A DNA stretch of 64,000 nucleotides from Parasedimentitalea denitrificans (GTDB taxonomy: Bacteria; Pseudomonadota; Alphaproteobacteria; Rhodobacterales; Rhodobacteraceae). The notes under the pieces were generated by a model, which did no database searches, was not told the origin of the DNA, and worked only from the letters and a program-made list of their open reading frames with translations. Of the stretch, positions 37,369 through 46,339 are shown piece after piece (the stretch's first letter is position 1; each line of letters opens with the position of its first letter). A program made the position numbers and the translations under genes. The DNA is taken from positions 117,248 through 181,247 of the forward strand of contig NZ_QHLQ01000008.1 of NCBI RefSeq assembly GCF_011813015.1, written 5' to 3'.

Positions 37369-38338
37369 TATTGAGGCGGGTCAACGCAAGATCCGCCGCT
37401 GTCGCTGATGACAGGCTGCCATCAGCAACCTGAAGCGCAAGATGTTGTATCTCACTTTGCGCTTCAGGGCTGTTCAACTGAGACAAAACTGCTTGGCGTA
37501 ACTCTTCGTGAAACCAATACTGTGCCTGATCTGCGCGGCGCTGATCCCAACACCCCTGCTCGCGACGCCAATCATTCAGCTTTTGCATTTCGTCCCAAGC
37601 AACCGCCAACCCCTGATCCTCCAGCGCGGACACCATCAACGCCTTAGGAAATCCTTGCGGATCTTGCGGGCGCTTGCGCAACAACCGCAAAGCACCGGAA
37701 TAGTCGGCACAGGTGCGAGTGGCGGCAGCCTTCAGGTCACCATCGGCCTTGTTCACCAGAATCACATCAGCGATTTCCATGATGCCGCGTTTGACTCCCT
37801 GCAACTCATCACCGCCGGCCGGGGCCAGTAGCAATAAAAACAGGTCCGAGATTTCGGCCACCACCGTCTCGGATTGCCCAACGCCCACGGTTTCGATCAA
37901 CACCACATCAAAATCGGCAGCTTCGCACAGGGCCACTGCCTCACGGGTTCGCCGTGCCACCCCACCCAGATGAGTCTGGCTGGGTGATGGGCGGATAAAG
38001 GCGTTTGGATCGCGGCTAAGCCGCTCCATCCGGGTTTTATCGCCTAGGATAGATCCACCAGATCGGGCGGAACTGGGATCGACTGCCAACACGGCCACCC
38101 GCAGGCCCTGTGCCGTCAACATCAGGCCAAAGCTCTCGATAAAGGTGGACTTACCAACCCCCGGCGTCCCGGACAGCCCGATTCGCAAGGCCTGACGCCG
38201 GTGTTTTGCCAACTCGCTAATCAGCTCGCCTGCTTGCTTACGGTGATCACTTCGCTGGCTCTCGACCAGGGTTATGGCGCGGGCCAAGGCGCGGCGGTCG
38301 CGGTTCAAGATCTTTTGGCCAAGCTCTGCGATATCCAT
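37355..38338 (-). CDS. meaB: MeaB/ArgK-type GTPase, methylmalonyl-CoA mutase chaperone
   Basis: G3E-family GTPase of 327 residues that protects and reloads adenosylcobalamin enzymes such as methylmalonyl-CoA mutase. P-loop SGTPGVGKST (about 56-65), LAVDPSSARSGGSILGDKTRM (Mg and switch region), ETVGVGQSE and the guanine-specificity NKADG are all present. GGAG lies five bases upstream of the ATG at 38338. The mutase genes are not in this window. It fits with cobQ here only in the loose sense of B12 use. Confidence 0.93.
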   Translation of the reverse strand: MDIAELGQKILNRDRRALARAITLVESQRSDHRKQAGELISELAKHRRQALRIGLSGTPGVGKSTFIESFGLMLTAQGLRVAVLAVDPSSARSGGSILGDKTRMERLSRDPNAFIRPSPSQTHLGGVARRTREAVALCEAADFDVVLIETVGVGQSETVVAEISDLFLLLLAPAGGDELQGVKRGIMEIADVILVNKADGDLKAAATRTCADYSGALRLLRKRPQDPQGFPKALMVSALEDQGLAVAWDEMQKLNDWRREQGCWDQRRADQAQYWFHEELRQAVLSQLNSPEAQSEIQHLALQVADGSLSSATAADLALTRLNIKTG

Positions 38339-38432
38339 GTGCACTCCCGTATCTGTCCGCATGTTTGGCGCAGTCCGGGCGCAGTTGTCCAGTGGCTAGA
38401 CCTTGCCGCAGACTTTGGCGATAACGGCGACC

Positions 38433-40925
38433 ATGACAAGATTGCCCATAGATGACGCCCTGCCCGAATTGATTGCCGCCCTGCGTGCCAAGGGGCGCGC
38501 CGTGCTGCAGGCCCCTCCGGGGGCCGGTAAGACCACCCGGGTGCCGCTGGCCATGTTAGACGCCGGGCTGACCGAGGGCCGCATTGTGATGCTGGAACCG
38601 CGCCGTTTGGCCGCACGGGCAGCAGCCGAACGCATGGCGGAAACCCTGGGCGAACGAACTGGCGAAACCGTAGGTTACCGGGTTCGCGGCGATGCCAAGG
38701 TATCCAAGGCCACCCGCATCGAAGTGGTGACGGAGGGCATCCTGACGCGGATGTTGCAATCTGACCCCGACCTGCCCGGTGTCGGTGCGGTGATTTTTGA
38801 CGAATTCCACGAACGATCGCTGAACGCCGACTTTGGTCTGGCCCTATGTCTGGAGGTTGCAGGCGCGCTGCGCGACGATCTGATCCTGATGGCGATGTCG
38901 GCAACTTTGGACGCAGGCCCAGTGGCGGAATTGATGCAAGCCCCAATGGTCACATCCGAAGGGCGTAGTTACGACGTTGAGACCCGTTGGCTGGACCGGC
39001 CGATATCGACCCAGTCGCCTCGAGGGGCGTCAAGAGGGGCCGCAAGGGCTCGTCGGTTGGATGCGCTAGTGGATCTGGTGCAGCAGGCCGAGAAAGACAC
39101 CCGCGATACCGGCGGCGGTATCTTGGTGTTCCTTCCCGGTGAAGGCGAAATCCGACGGGCGGCCTCGGCGCTGACAGCAAAACTGCCTGACGCCTGCGTG
39201 GTTCGCCCCCTGTTTGGGTCCCTCCCCTTTGCCGAGCAACGAGCGGCCATCGCGCCAGTCAAATCCGGGCGCAAAGTGGTGCTGGCCACTTCTATCGCCG
39301 AGACATCGCTGACCATTCAGGACATCCGCGTGGTGGTCGACATGGGACAAGCCCGCCGGGCTCGGTTTGATCCCGGATCGGGCATGTCACGGTTGATAAC
39401 AGAGAAAGTGACCCGCGCCGAAGCCACACAGCGTCAGGGCCGGGCTGGACGGGTTGCAGAGGGTATATGTTATCGGTTGTGGACCAAGGGAGAGGAAGGC
39501 GCGTTGGCGGCTTTCCCACCTGCCGAGATAGAAGCCGCTGATCTAACCGGGCTGGCGTTAGAGCTTGCCTTGTGGGGCGCGGACGCAAGAGAACTTTCCT
39601 TTCTGACACAGCCACCCGAAGGCGCGATGGTTGAGGCCCAGGCCCTGTTGCAGATGTTGGGCGCGCTGGACACTCAGGGGCGGATCACAACTCACGGCAA
39701 GGCGCTGGCTACCCTGCCGCTGCACCCACGACTGGGCCATATGCTGGTCACCGGTGGCCAGGAGGCGGCGCAACTGGCGGCTCTGATGGCCGAACGCGAT
39801 CCATTGCGCGGTGCGCCCAGTGACCTGTTGTTGCGGATGCAGGCGATGCGTGACCCCAAGGGTTTCACGCGCAAACGACCCTATCAGCTGAACCTGCCGG
39901 TGATTGAACGGATCAAAGCAGAGAGCCGTCGTCTGCGGCGGCAGGGCACACAACAGGCGGATCTTGACGCCACGCTTTCCCCAGCCGCCATGGCCGCGCT
40001 CGCCTATCCTGACCGCATCGGCCAACGCCGTAAGGGGGACACGCCCCGCTATGTGCTGTCCGGCGGTAAGGGCGTGGTGCTGGATGACAGCGACACGCTG
40101 GCGGCGGCACCCTTCATTGTGACGCTGGACAGTGATGGCGATCTGCGCGAGGCACGGGTGCGGATGGCGGCGCAGATCTCACAAAGCGAAATCCGTTCGC
40201 TGTTCGGGGATCAGATCGCTTGGCACGATACTTGTAAATGGTCCAAGCGCGAACGCAGGGTGGTATCACGCAAACAGGAACGGTTCGGCGCCATCGTGTT
40301 GGATGATCAGGTTTGGAAAGATGTCCCGGCTGAGGAAGTGGCAAATGCGATGCTGGATGGTGTGCGTGACCTTGGCCTGCGCCTGAGTGGTGCTGCCGCA
40401 CGATTAGCCGCGCGGGTTGAACTGGTACGTGCCGAGGGCAACGACCTGCCCGACTTCTCTATTCAGGGGTTAACGGACAGCATTGATGATTGGCTATTGC
40501 CCATGCTGACTGGTGTAAAAACCGCGGACGATTGGAAGCGGTTCGACCTGCTACCTGCTCTGCGGGCCGCACTAGACTGGAACCAAACCCAACTGCTGGA
40601 CCGCGAGGCCGCCAGCCATTTCACCAGTCCACTCGGCAACCGCATTCCGATCACCTATGCCGAGACCGGTCCCGAGATCGAGGTGCGTATTCAAGAACTG
40701 TTCGGAGTCACCCATCATCCGGCCAGTGGTGGGGTGCCTTTAAAGATCACCTTGCTCTCCCCTGCTCGTGGCCCGATCCAGATCACCCGCGATCTGCCTG
40801 GCTTTTGGACAGGGTCGTATAGTGATGTACGCAAGGACATGCGGGCGCAGTACCCAAGACACCCCTGGCCCGAGGACCCAACCCAGGCCGACCCGACTCT
40901 GCGGGCAAAACGGCGGAAACAATAA
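38433..40925 (+). CDS. hrpB: ATP-dependent helicase HrpB
   Basis: An 830-residue DEAH-type helicase. Walker A APPGAGKTTRVPL (about 30), motif II DEFH in IFDEFHERS, motif III MSATLD, and motif VI QRQGRAGR are all visible, followed by the helicase-associated and HrpB C-terminal domains ending PRHPWPEDPTQADPT. The cellular role of HrpB is poorly known. Its start lies 94 bases from the divergent meaB start; the ATG at 38433 is chosen over the frame's first ATG at 38403, which would add ten residues without similarity. Confidence 0.94.
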   Translation: MTRLPIDDALPELIAALRAKGRAVLQAPPGAGKTTRVPLAMLDAGLTEGRIVMLEPRRLAARAAAERMAETLGERTGETVGYRVRGDAKVSKATRIEVVTEGILTRMLQSDPDLPGVGAVIFDEFHERSLNADFGLALCLEVAGALRDDLILMAMSATLDAGPVAELMQAPMVTSEGRSYDVETRWLDRPISTQSPRGASRGAARARRLDALVDLVQQAEKDTRDTGGGILVFLPGEGEIRRAASALTAKLPDACVVRPLFGSLPFAEQRAAIAPVKSGRKVVLATSIAETSLTIQDIRVVVDMGQARRARFDPGSGMSRLITEKVTRAEATQRQGRAGRVAEGICYRLWTKGEEGALAAFPPAEIEAADLTGLALELALWGADARELSFLTQPPEGAMVEAQALLQMLGALDTQGRITTHGKALATLPLHPRLGHMLVTGGQEAAQLAALMAERDPLRGAPSDLLLRMQAMRDPKGFTRKRPYQLNLPVIERIKAESRRLRRQGTQQADLDATLSPAAMAALAYPDRIGQRRKGDTPRYVLSGGKGVVLDDSDTLAAAPFIVTLDSDGDLREARVRMAAQISQSEIRSLFGDQIAWHDTCKWSKRERRVVSRKQERFGAIVLDDQVWKDVPAEEVANAMLDGVRDLGLRLSGAAARLAARVELVRAEGNDLPDFSIQGLTDSIDDWLLPMLTGVKTADDWKRFDLLPALRAALDWNQTQLLDREAASHFTSPLGNRIPITYAETGPEIEVRIQELFGVTHHPASGGVPLKITLLSPARGPIQITRDLPGFWTGSYSDVRKDMRAQYPRHPWPEDPTQADPTLRAKRRKQ

Positions 40926-41224
40926 GAAACGGAATTTTTGTCGAATCGAAGTGCAACCGCCATTTCGGGACGCATTTGGCGACAATTATGAAAAATTTGG
41001 CTCAAATGCTCATATTCAGGCGGGGTCCAAAAATGTATAACGAGCCCACAAAAACAAGATCAAGATAGGTAAACTTGGCGACAATCGAGTAACACCCATT
41101 CATCACCTCCAATCCAGTAACCGAGCTAGTCTCGGCGTCAGGATTATCAGGCTTTGTGCCTGAACTTGGGGGTGACGCGTTTAATCCCTCCCCGGCGCGT
41201 CACCCCCACTATTCCTCTTAAAAA
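40926..41224. other. Intergenic region with a 12-bp palindrome
   Basis: About 300 bases between the convergent hrpB and SDR genes. I see no open frame with a ribosome site. It holds a perfect inverted repeat, GGGGGTGACGCG (41168-41179) and CGCGTCACCCCC (41196-41207), with a 16-base loop. There is no T-run, so it may be a weak terminator or a protein site. Confidence 0.6.
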
Positions 41225-41989
41225 TCAGTCGTCCTGAGCCGCGTCCCTAAGGGCTGGCAAGCCAATCCCGACGGCTTCAAATCCGCCATCCGCCGCCAGA
41301 ATTTGCCCGGTGATGAAACTGGCCTTGTCAGACAGAAGGAAATTGACCGCTGCTGCAATCTCATCTTCCTTGCCATATCGGTTCAACGGCAGCGCATCAT
41401 GATAGGCCGCGATGATCTCGGGCGAATGCACCGCCATTGCCAGTTTGGTTGCCACGGGGCCCGGCGCCACTGCGTTGACGCGGATACCCAATTCACCCAG
41501 CTCTGCGGCCTGTTGCAGGGTCAGTTGCGCCAGTGCCGCCTTCGAGGTGCCATAGGCCACCCGCAATGTGCTCGCCCGCAACCCGGAGATTGAGGTGATA
41601 TTGACCACTGCACCGCCACCATCCGCTGCCAGCAGATCGGTAAAGGCCTGAGTCATCAGGAATGGGCCATCAAGGTTGGTCTGCATGACCCTCTGCCAGC
41701 GTTCAAATGTGGTTTCGCGGATCGGGCCAAAGTCAGCCACGCCGGCATTGTTCACCAATCCATCAAGACGGCCAAAGGCCTCGGTCACTTGTTCAACGGC
41801 CCGCTCAACATCCGCCGGGACTGAAACGTCCGCATCTAGACCGATCACACCGGGAAGGTTGGTCAGTGCATCAGCCAAGGCGTCGCTGTCACGATCCAAA
41901 ATCGCAACCTGCCAGCCCTCGGACAGCAACCCCTTGGCCGTGGCCAGCCCAATACCCCGCGCGCCACCAGTAATCAGTGCAGTTTTCAT
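41225..41989 (-). CDS. Short-chain dehydrogenase/reductase
   Basis: A 254-residue NAD(P)-dependent oxidoreductase of the classical SDR family: cofactor loop TGGARGIG (residues 8-15), NNAG in LVNNAGVAD, the Ser-Tyr-Lys catalytic set in TSISG and YGTSKAAL, and ADGGF at the end. Asp after strand 2 (ILDRDSD) favours NAD(H). The substrate is unknown; neighbours do not help. Confidence 0.9.
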   Translation of the reverse strand: MKTALITGGARGIGLATAKGLLSEGWQVAILDRDSDALADALTNLPGVIGLDADVSVPADVERAVEQVTEAFGRLDGLVNNAGVADFGPIRETTFERWQRVMQTNLDGPFLMTQAFTDLLAADGGGAVVNITSISGLRASTLRVAYGTSKAALAQLTLQQAAELGELGIRVNAVAPGPVATKLAMAVHSPEIIAAYHDALPLNRYGKEDEIAAAVNFLLSDKASFITGQILAADGGFEAVGIGLPALRDAAQDD

Positions 41990-42196
41990 CGGGTTCCCCT
42001 ATGCCAGCCGAATTTCGCACATGGCGCCTCAGCGGTGGGAGATTGTCAACACTGCAAATCTCCCACTGGGCGAACCGTCGAAAATGTAACAGTCCCGAGA
42101 CTTCTCCTCAGCGCAGATTGTAAATTCCGACACAAAGTTTATGTATGCGACATCCAATTCCAAACTTAAGGCAAGCCATAAAGGCTGCGAGTAGTT

Positions 42197-42655
42197 ATGA
42201 CCCCCTCCTTATCCCGGGCCTGGGAAGAAATTCTCAGGCCGATGATTTTTCGACCCAAACGCTTACAGGTCGCCGCCCTGTGTTATCGTAAAACTGACAA
42301 AGGCACTGATGTGCTGATGGTCACCAGCCGCGGCTCCGGACGCTGGATTTTGCCCAAAGGCTGGCCAATCAGCGGCAAAGACGGAGCCGAATCGGCCCTG
42401 CAGGAAGCCTGGGAAGAGGCCGGCGTCAAAAAGGCCACCATTCAGGGCGATCCTATCGGCCACTATGAATACCTGAAGAACTTGGGCAAGGGCCGCGCGG
42501 AAACAGTGCAAACGCTGGTCTACATCGCCAAAGTCACCAAATTATCCAAATCCTACCCAGAACGCGACCAGCGCAAACGCCAATGGGTACGCGCCGATGA
42601 GGCCGCCAATCTGGTTCATGAGCCAAAACTTCGGGATTTGTTGCGACAGTTGTAG
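42197..42655 (+). CDS. NUDIX hydrolase, diphosphoinositol-polyphosphate phosphohydrolase-like
   Basis: A 152-residue NUDIX protein. LPKGWPISGKDGAESALQEAWEEAG is the Nudix helix region; the catalytic EAWEEAG glutamates are present, but the usual Arg before them (REUxEE) is Gln. The W-x-LPKG context is typical of DIPP-type enzymes acting on diphosphoinositol polyphosphates or dinucleoside polyphosphates. The PiT phosphate permease gene begins 90 bases downstream on the same strand, hinting at phosphate or polyphosphate metabolism. Confidence 0.87.
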   Translation: MTPSLSRAWEEILRPMIFRPKRLQVAALCYRKTDKGTDVLMVTSRGSGRWILPKGWPISGKDGAESALQEAWEEAGVKKATIQGDPIGHYEYLKNLGKGRAETVQTLVYIAKVTKLSKSYPERDQRKRQWVRADEAANLVHEPKLRDLLRQL

Positions 42656-42745
42656 TCTTCGTTCAGCAGAGATCAGACAAATCTCTTGCGCGAAAGCTAA
42701 TGGCGGTCTACCCGGCTTTCAATCATTGGAACCAGGACTGATACG

Positions 42746-44227
42746 ATGGCCGACGAACCACAACGCAGACAATGGAAGACACTAGACCGCGACCTGAACC
42801 GGATCGCGATCCTTGAAAACGCTACTGGGTATGTTTCTAGACCGATGGTCGGTCCGGGCATTGCGCTGGTGTTCATCGCGCTGGCTGGTCTAGCCGCCGC
42901 AGTTCTACTGGGTACCACACCAATCAACTTTGTTGTGGTCGCCGCGGCCGCATTTGGCGCCTATATGGCAGTCAACATTGGCGCCAACGACGTCGCCAAC
43001 AATATGGGCCCAGCGGTGGGCGCCAATGCACTGACGATGGGCGGCGCAATCCTGATTGCAGCTATTGCTGAAAGCGCAGGCGCCCTTCTGGCTGGTGGAG
43101 ATGTGGTTTCGACCATCTCCAAGGGCATTATCGACCCCGCGAAAATAAACGATACCAATGTCTTCATCTGGGCGATGATGGCTGCGCTGATCTCTTCGGC
43201 GCTTTGGGTCAACTTGGCAACTTGGATTGGCGCACCTGTTTCCACCACACATTCCGTTGTGGGTGGGGTCATGGGGGCCGGCATCGCAGCCGCAGGTCTA
43301 TCTGTGGTCAGCTGGGGTACCATGGGCAAAATCGCTGCCAGCTGGGTGATTTCGCCAGTTCTGGGCGGTGTCGTTGCTGCTGCGTTCTTGGCGCTGATCA
43401 AGGCGCAGGTCATCTATAAAGAAGACAAGATCGCCGCCGCCCGCAAGTGGGTGCCCATTTTGGTCGGCATCATGGCTGGTGCGTTTGCTGCCTATCTGGC
43501 GGTCAAAGGGCTGAAGCGAATTGTCAAAATTGACCTGCAAACAGCGTTGGTGATTGGTTTGGTTCTGGGAACGGCATGCTGGGCTATCACCAAGCCGCTA
43601 ATTGCCAAGCAGTCTGTGGGGCTGGAGAACCGCAACAAGTCCCTGAAGATCCTGTTCCGCATGCCTCTGGTCATCTCGGCCGGCCTGCTGTCGTTTGCCC
43701 ATGGTGCTAATGACGTTGCAAATGCTGTTGGACCGCTGGCGGCAATCGTTCACGCCTCGGAGTTTGGCGACTTTGCTGCCAAAGTGGCCATTCCAACCTG
43801 GGTTATGGTGATCGGTGCTTTTGGTATCTCGTTTGGCCTGTTCCTGTTTGGCCCAAAACTGATCCGCATGGTTGGCAGTCAGATTACCAAGCTGAACCCA
43901 ATGCGCGCCTTTTGTGTGTCGCTGTCAGCCGCGATCACCGTGATTGTTGCCAGCTGGCTGGGCCTGCCGGTGTCGTCAACCCACATCGCGGTTGGTGCTG
44001 TGTTTGGTGTTGGTTTCTTCCGGGAATGGCACCACGAGCGCCGCTTGCGCCTGACCAACGCCGCCCGTCCAGAGAAAAAGGTCCTAGCTCCGGAAGAGCG
44101 TCGCCGTCGCAAACTGGTGCGGCGCAGCCATTTCATGACCATCATCGCAGCTTGGGTCATCACTGTTCCAGCAGCAGCGGTCATGTCAGCGATCATCTAC
44201 CTATTGCTCAGCACATTGGTTGGATAA
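42746..44227 (+). CDS. pit: Inorganic phosphate transporter, PiT family
   Basis: A 493-residue permease that takes up metal-phosphate with protons or sodium. It has about ten to twelve membrane segments and the two PiT signature repeats, GANDVANNMGPAVGA (N-terminal half) and HGANDVANAVGPLA (C-terminal half), plus STTHSVVGGVMGAG and SSTHIAVGAVFGVG. A cytosolic basic loop (PEEKVLAPEERRRRKLVRR type) separates the last segments. A strong terminator follows at 44243. Confidence 0.93.
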   Translation: MADEPQRRQWKTLDRDLNRIAILENATGYVSRPMVGPGIALVFIALAGLAAAVLLGTTPINFVVVAAAAFGAYMAVNIGANDVANNMGPAVGANALTMGGAILIAAIAESAGALLAGGDVVSTISKGIIDPAKINDTNVFIWAMMAALISSALWVNLATWIGAPVSTTHSVVGGVMGAGIAAAGLSVVSWGTMGKIAASWVISPVLGGVVAAAFLALIKAQVIYKEDKIAAARKWVPILVGIMAGAFAAYLAVKGLKRIVKIDLQTALVIGLVLGTACWAITKPLIAKQSVGLENRNKSLKILFRMPLVISAGLLSFAHGANDVANAVGPLAAIVHASEFGDFAAKVAIPTWVMVIGAFGISFGLFLFGPKLIRMVGSQITKLNPMRAFCVSLSAAITVIVASWLGLPVSSTHIAVGAVFGVGFFREWHHERRLRLTNAARPEKKVLAPEERRRRKLVRRSHFMTIIAAWVITVPAAAVMSAIIYLLLSTLVG

Positions 44228-44242
44228 GCTACCTCACTAAAG

Positions 44243-44278
44243 AAAACGCCCTCTCAACTAGATTGAGAGGGCGTTTTT
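44243..44278 (+). terminator. Rho-independent terminator after pit
   Basis: Perfect 15-base arms (44243-44257 and 44263-44277, core CGCCCTCTCAA) with a 5-base loop and T-run. An A-run on the left means it may also work on the other strand. Confidence 0.88.
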
Positions 44279-44417
44279 GTTTCTGCCAGCACCGCATCCT
44301 ATCAAGTCCATTCATGTCGGAACGGAAAGTCGCTAGAAGCTCGGCGACCTTTTGCTCAGCGTCGGGACTAGCGCGGAGGCGTCCTCGCCGCGAATAACCG
44401 AATGCGAGGCTTGCAGA

Positions 44418-45344
44418 TCAAAGGCCAGAAGGCCAGCGCATGATCACATTCTCTGACCGCCACAGCGGCCCCTTATCAAGGCTCTTCGCCACTGGTTCGC
44501 CACCACAGGCGCGGTAAAAACTCAGCGCCGACTCGTTTTGGACAACCACGGCCAATATCAACTCTGACGCACCAGAGGCCTGCGCCCACTGTTGCGCCAG
44601 CTGTAACAGATGACGTCCTAGACCACGCGCCCGCACTGCTGGGTCGATGTATAAATTGGTCAATTCCATCGCATCCGGAAACTCTGCATTTTCGGATTTG
44701 GCCAAGTCGCAAAGGCCCTGAATGCGGCCTTGGTCATCCTCTGCCAGTATGGTCAAGGCGTGGCTACGTTCACCCGATAGCTTGGTGCGCCATTGAGGCT
44801 GACGACGGTCAAAACCTAATGCCTGAATGGCGGCTTCGGGTGCCATGCCTTCGTAGGTTTGTCGCCATAATCGAACATGGAAATCCGCGATCTGATCGCA
44901 ATCGTCCGGGTCAGCACAACGCAGTGTCAGTTTTTGCAAATGAACCCGGTGCCCGGCTTGAAGCCAAGCGAGCTTTGCCAGGCGCAGATTGTCCTGTCGA
45001 ACCAGAATATAGTCTCGCAAGAAGGTAGAGACGACAAAAATGCCCAACCCTGCCTCTGACACAGGTCGAGTTGCTGCCAAAACCACACCCGGTTCATCGA
45101 CCTCAAACAGGTTGCTGACCTGCACTGCGGTCCAGCCCGCAGAATGCTCCACCTGCTCAGGTACCCGGTTGCCAAGGCAAAGGATCGAAATCTCGTCTTC
45201 GCCCTGGGTTACGCTCACCAGACCGGGACCATTGGCCCAGTCTGGAACGCCATGCTTTGGCAAAACCCGAGAGAGAGCGTACTCTCCCTCAATTGGCCGC
45301 AGCCCCAACGTTGGTTCTGCTTTGGTCAGATTGGGTTTAGGCAC
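44418..45344 (-). CDS. ACT-domain (CASTOR-like) and GNAT acetyltransferase fusion, coupled to argF
   Basis: A 308-residue two-domain protein. Residues about 10-130 resemble the tandem-ACT CASTOR/DUF2241 fold ([24 protein letters not shown], then [19 protein letters not shown]). Residues about 138-305 are a GNAT acetyltransferase, with [16 protein letters not shown] opening and the acetyl-CoA loop [11 protein letters not shown], then [13 protein letters not shown]. The GTG start at 45344 lies inside argF: its first eight bases overlap the argF end, so translation is coupled. CASTOR-type ACT domains bind amino acids, including arginine in animals; an arginine-sensing acetyltransferase is inference. 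The acetyl acceptor is unknown. Confidence 0.8.
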   Translation of the reverse strand: MPKPNLTKAEPTLGLRPIEGEYALSRVLPKHGVPDWANGPGLVSVTQGEDEISILCLGNRVPEQVEHSAGWTAVQVSNLFEVDEPGVVLAATRPVSEAGLGIFVVSTFLRDYILVRQDNLRLAKLAWLQAGHRVHLQKLTLRCADPDDCDQIADFHVRLWRQTYEGMAPEAAIQALGFDRRQPQWRTKLSGERSHALTILAEDDQGRIQGLCDLAKSENAEFPDAMELTNLYIDPAVRARGLGRHLLQLAQQWAQASGASELILAVVVQNESALSFYRACGGEPVAKSLDKGPLWRSENVIMRWPSGL

Positions 45345-46263
45345 CCAAACACCAGCGCATGACCGCCTTTTGCGCGTGCAGACGGTTTTCGGCCTCGTCG
45401 AAGATCACCGACTGTGGGCCGTCCATCACTTCTGACGTGACTTCCTCTTCCCGGTGGGCAGGCAGGCAGTGCATGAACAGGGCGTCGGGTTTGGCGTGAC
45501 TCATCAGCTCAGCATTGATCTGGTAGCCGCGCAGCATGTTGTGGCGACGTTCCTTGGACGACTGGCTGTCGTGCATCGACACCCAGGTATCCGCCACAAC
45601 CAGATCAGCCCCTTCGACAGCTTTTTGCGCATCACGTTCAATAACAACCTTGGATCCCGCCTTGCGGGCCAGCCCGATAAATTCATCTTCGGGATCCAGT
45701 TGCGACGGGCCTGTAAAGGTCAGGTCAAAACCGAACTGTCCAGCGGCATGCAGGAACGATGCGCAGACATTGTTGCCGTCACCGGCCCAGACTACCTTTT
45801 TGCCTTTGATCGGACCACGGTGCTCTTCATAGGTCAGGACATCGGCCATGATCTGGCAGGGGTGAGTTCGGTCGGTCAGCCCATTGATTACTGGCACCGA
45901 GGCGAACTCGGCCATTTCCATCAACACGGTTTCATCGAAGGTCCGGATCATGATCATGTCGACATAGCGTGACAACACCCGAGCGGTGTCGGCAATAGTT
46001 TCCCCATGCCCAAGCTGCATGTCTTTGCCCGACAGCACCATGGTTTCACCCCCCATCTGACGCACACCGACGTCAAATGACACACGGGTTCGGGTCGATG
46101 GTTTTTCAAAGATCAAAGCGACCATGCGATCCTTGAGCGGCAGTTCATCGTCCAGTGCCGCCTTGGGACGGCCAAGTCGCGCCTGTTTGGTGGCCGAGGC
46201 CTGGTCAATGATGGCCCGCAATTCGGCCGGGTCAGTTTTGTGGATATCGAGGAAATGGTTCAT
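45337..46263 (-). CDS. argF: Ornithine carbamoyltransferase
   Basis: Converts ornithine and carbamoyl phosphate to citrulline, step six of arginine synthesis, as a cytosolic trimer. The carbamoyl-phosphate motif [11 protein letters not shown] lies near residue 55 and the ornithine-site HCLPAHR near residue 270; [14 protein letters not shown] is also typical. 308 residues is standard. argD lies upstream on the same strand, with a family 1 repeat in the 76-base gap. The ACT-GNAT gene overlaps its 3' end. Confidence 0.96.
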   Translation of the reverse strand: MNHFLDIHKTDPAELRAIIDQASATKQARLGRPKAALDDELPLKDRMVALIFEKPSTRTRVSFDVGVRQMGGETMVLSGKDMQLGHGETIADTARVLSRYVDMIMIRTFDETVLMEMAEFASVPVINGLTDRTHPCQIMADVLTYEEHRGPIKGKKVVWAGDGNNVCASFLHAAGQFGFDLTFTGPSQLDPEDEFIGLARKAGSKVVIERDAQKAVEGADLVVADTWVSMHDSQSSKERRHNMLRGYQINAELMSHAKPDALFMHCLPAHREEEVTSEVMDGPQSVIFDEAENRLHAQKAVMRWCLGA

Positions 46264-46282
46264 AACGTTTCACTTTGTTTCT

Positions 46283-46337
46283 GGGTCAAACCGGGGGCTC
46301 TGCCCCCGGACCCCCGGGATACTTCTGGCCAGATGAA
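46283..46337. repeat. Dispersed intergenic palindromic repeat, family 1, copy B, inside the argD-argF gap
   Basis: In argD orientation it reads TTCATCTGGCCAGAA, then TATCCCGGGGG, then a strong hairpin GGGGGC-AGA-GCCCCC. It begins two bases after the argD stop. The hairpin could slow transcription or protect the upstream message between the two genes. Confidence 0.8.
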
Positions 46338-46339
46338 GA

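Noticed and set aside
45454..45972. Plus-strand open frame inside argF
   Set aside because: Antisense to a clear ornithine carbamoyltransferase; no independent support.
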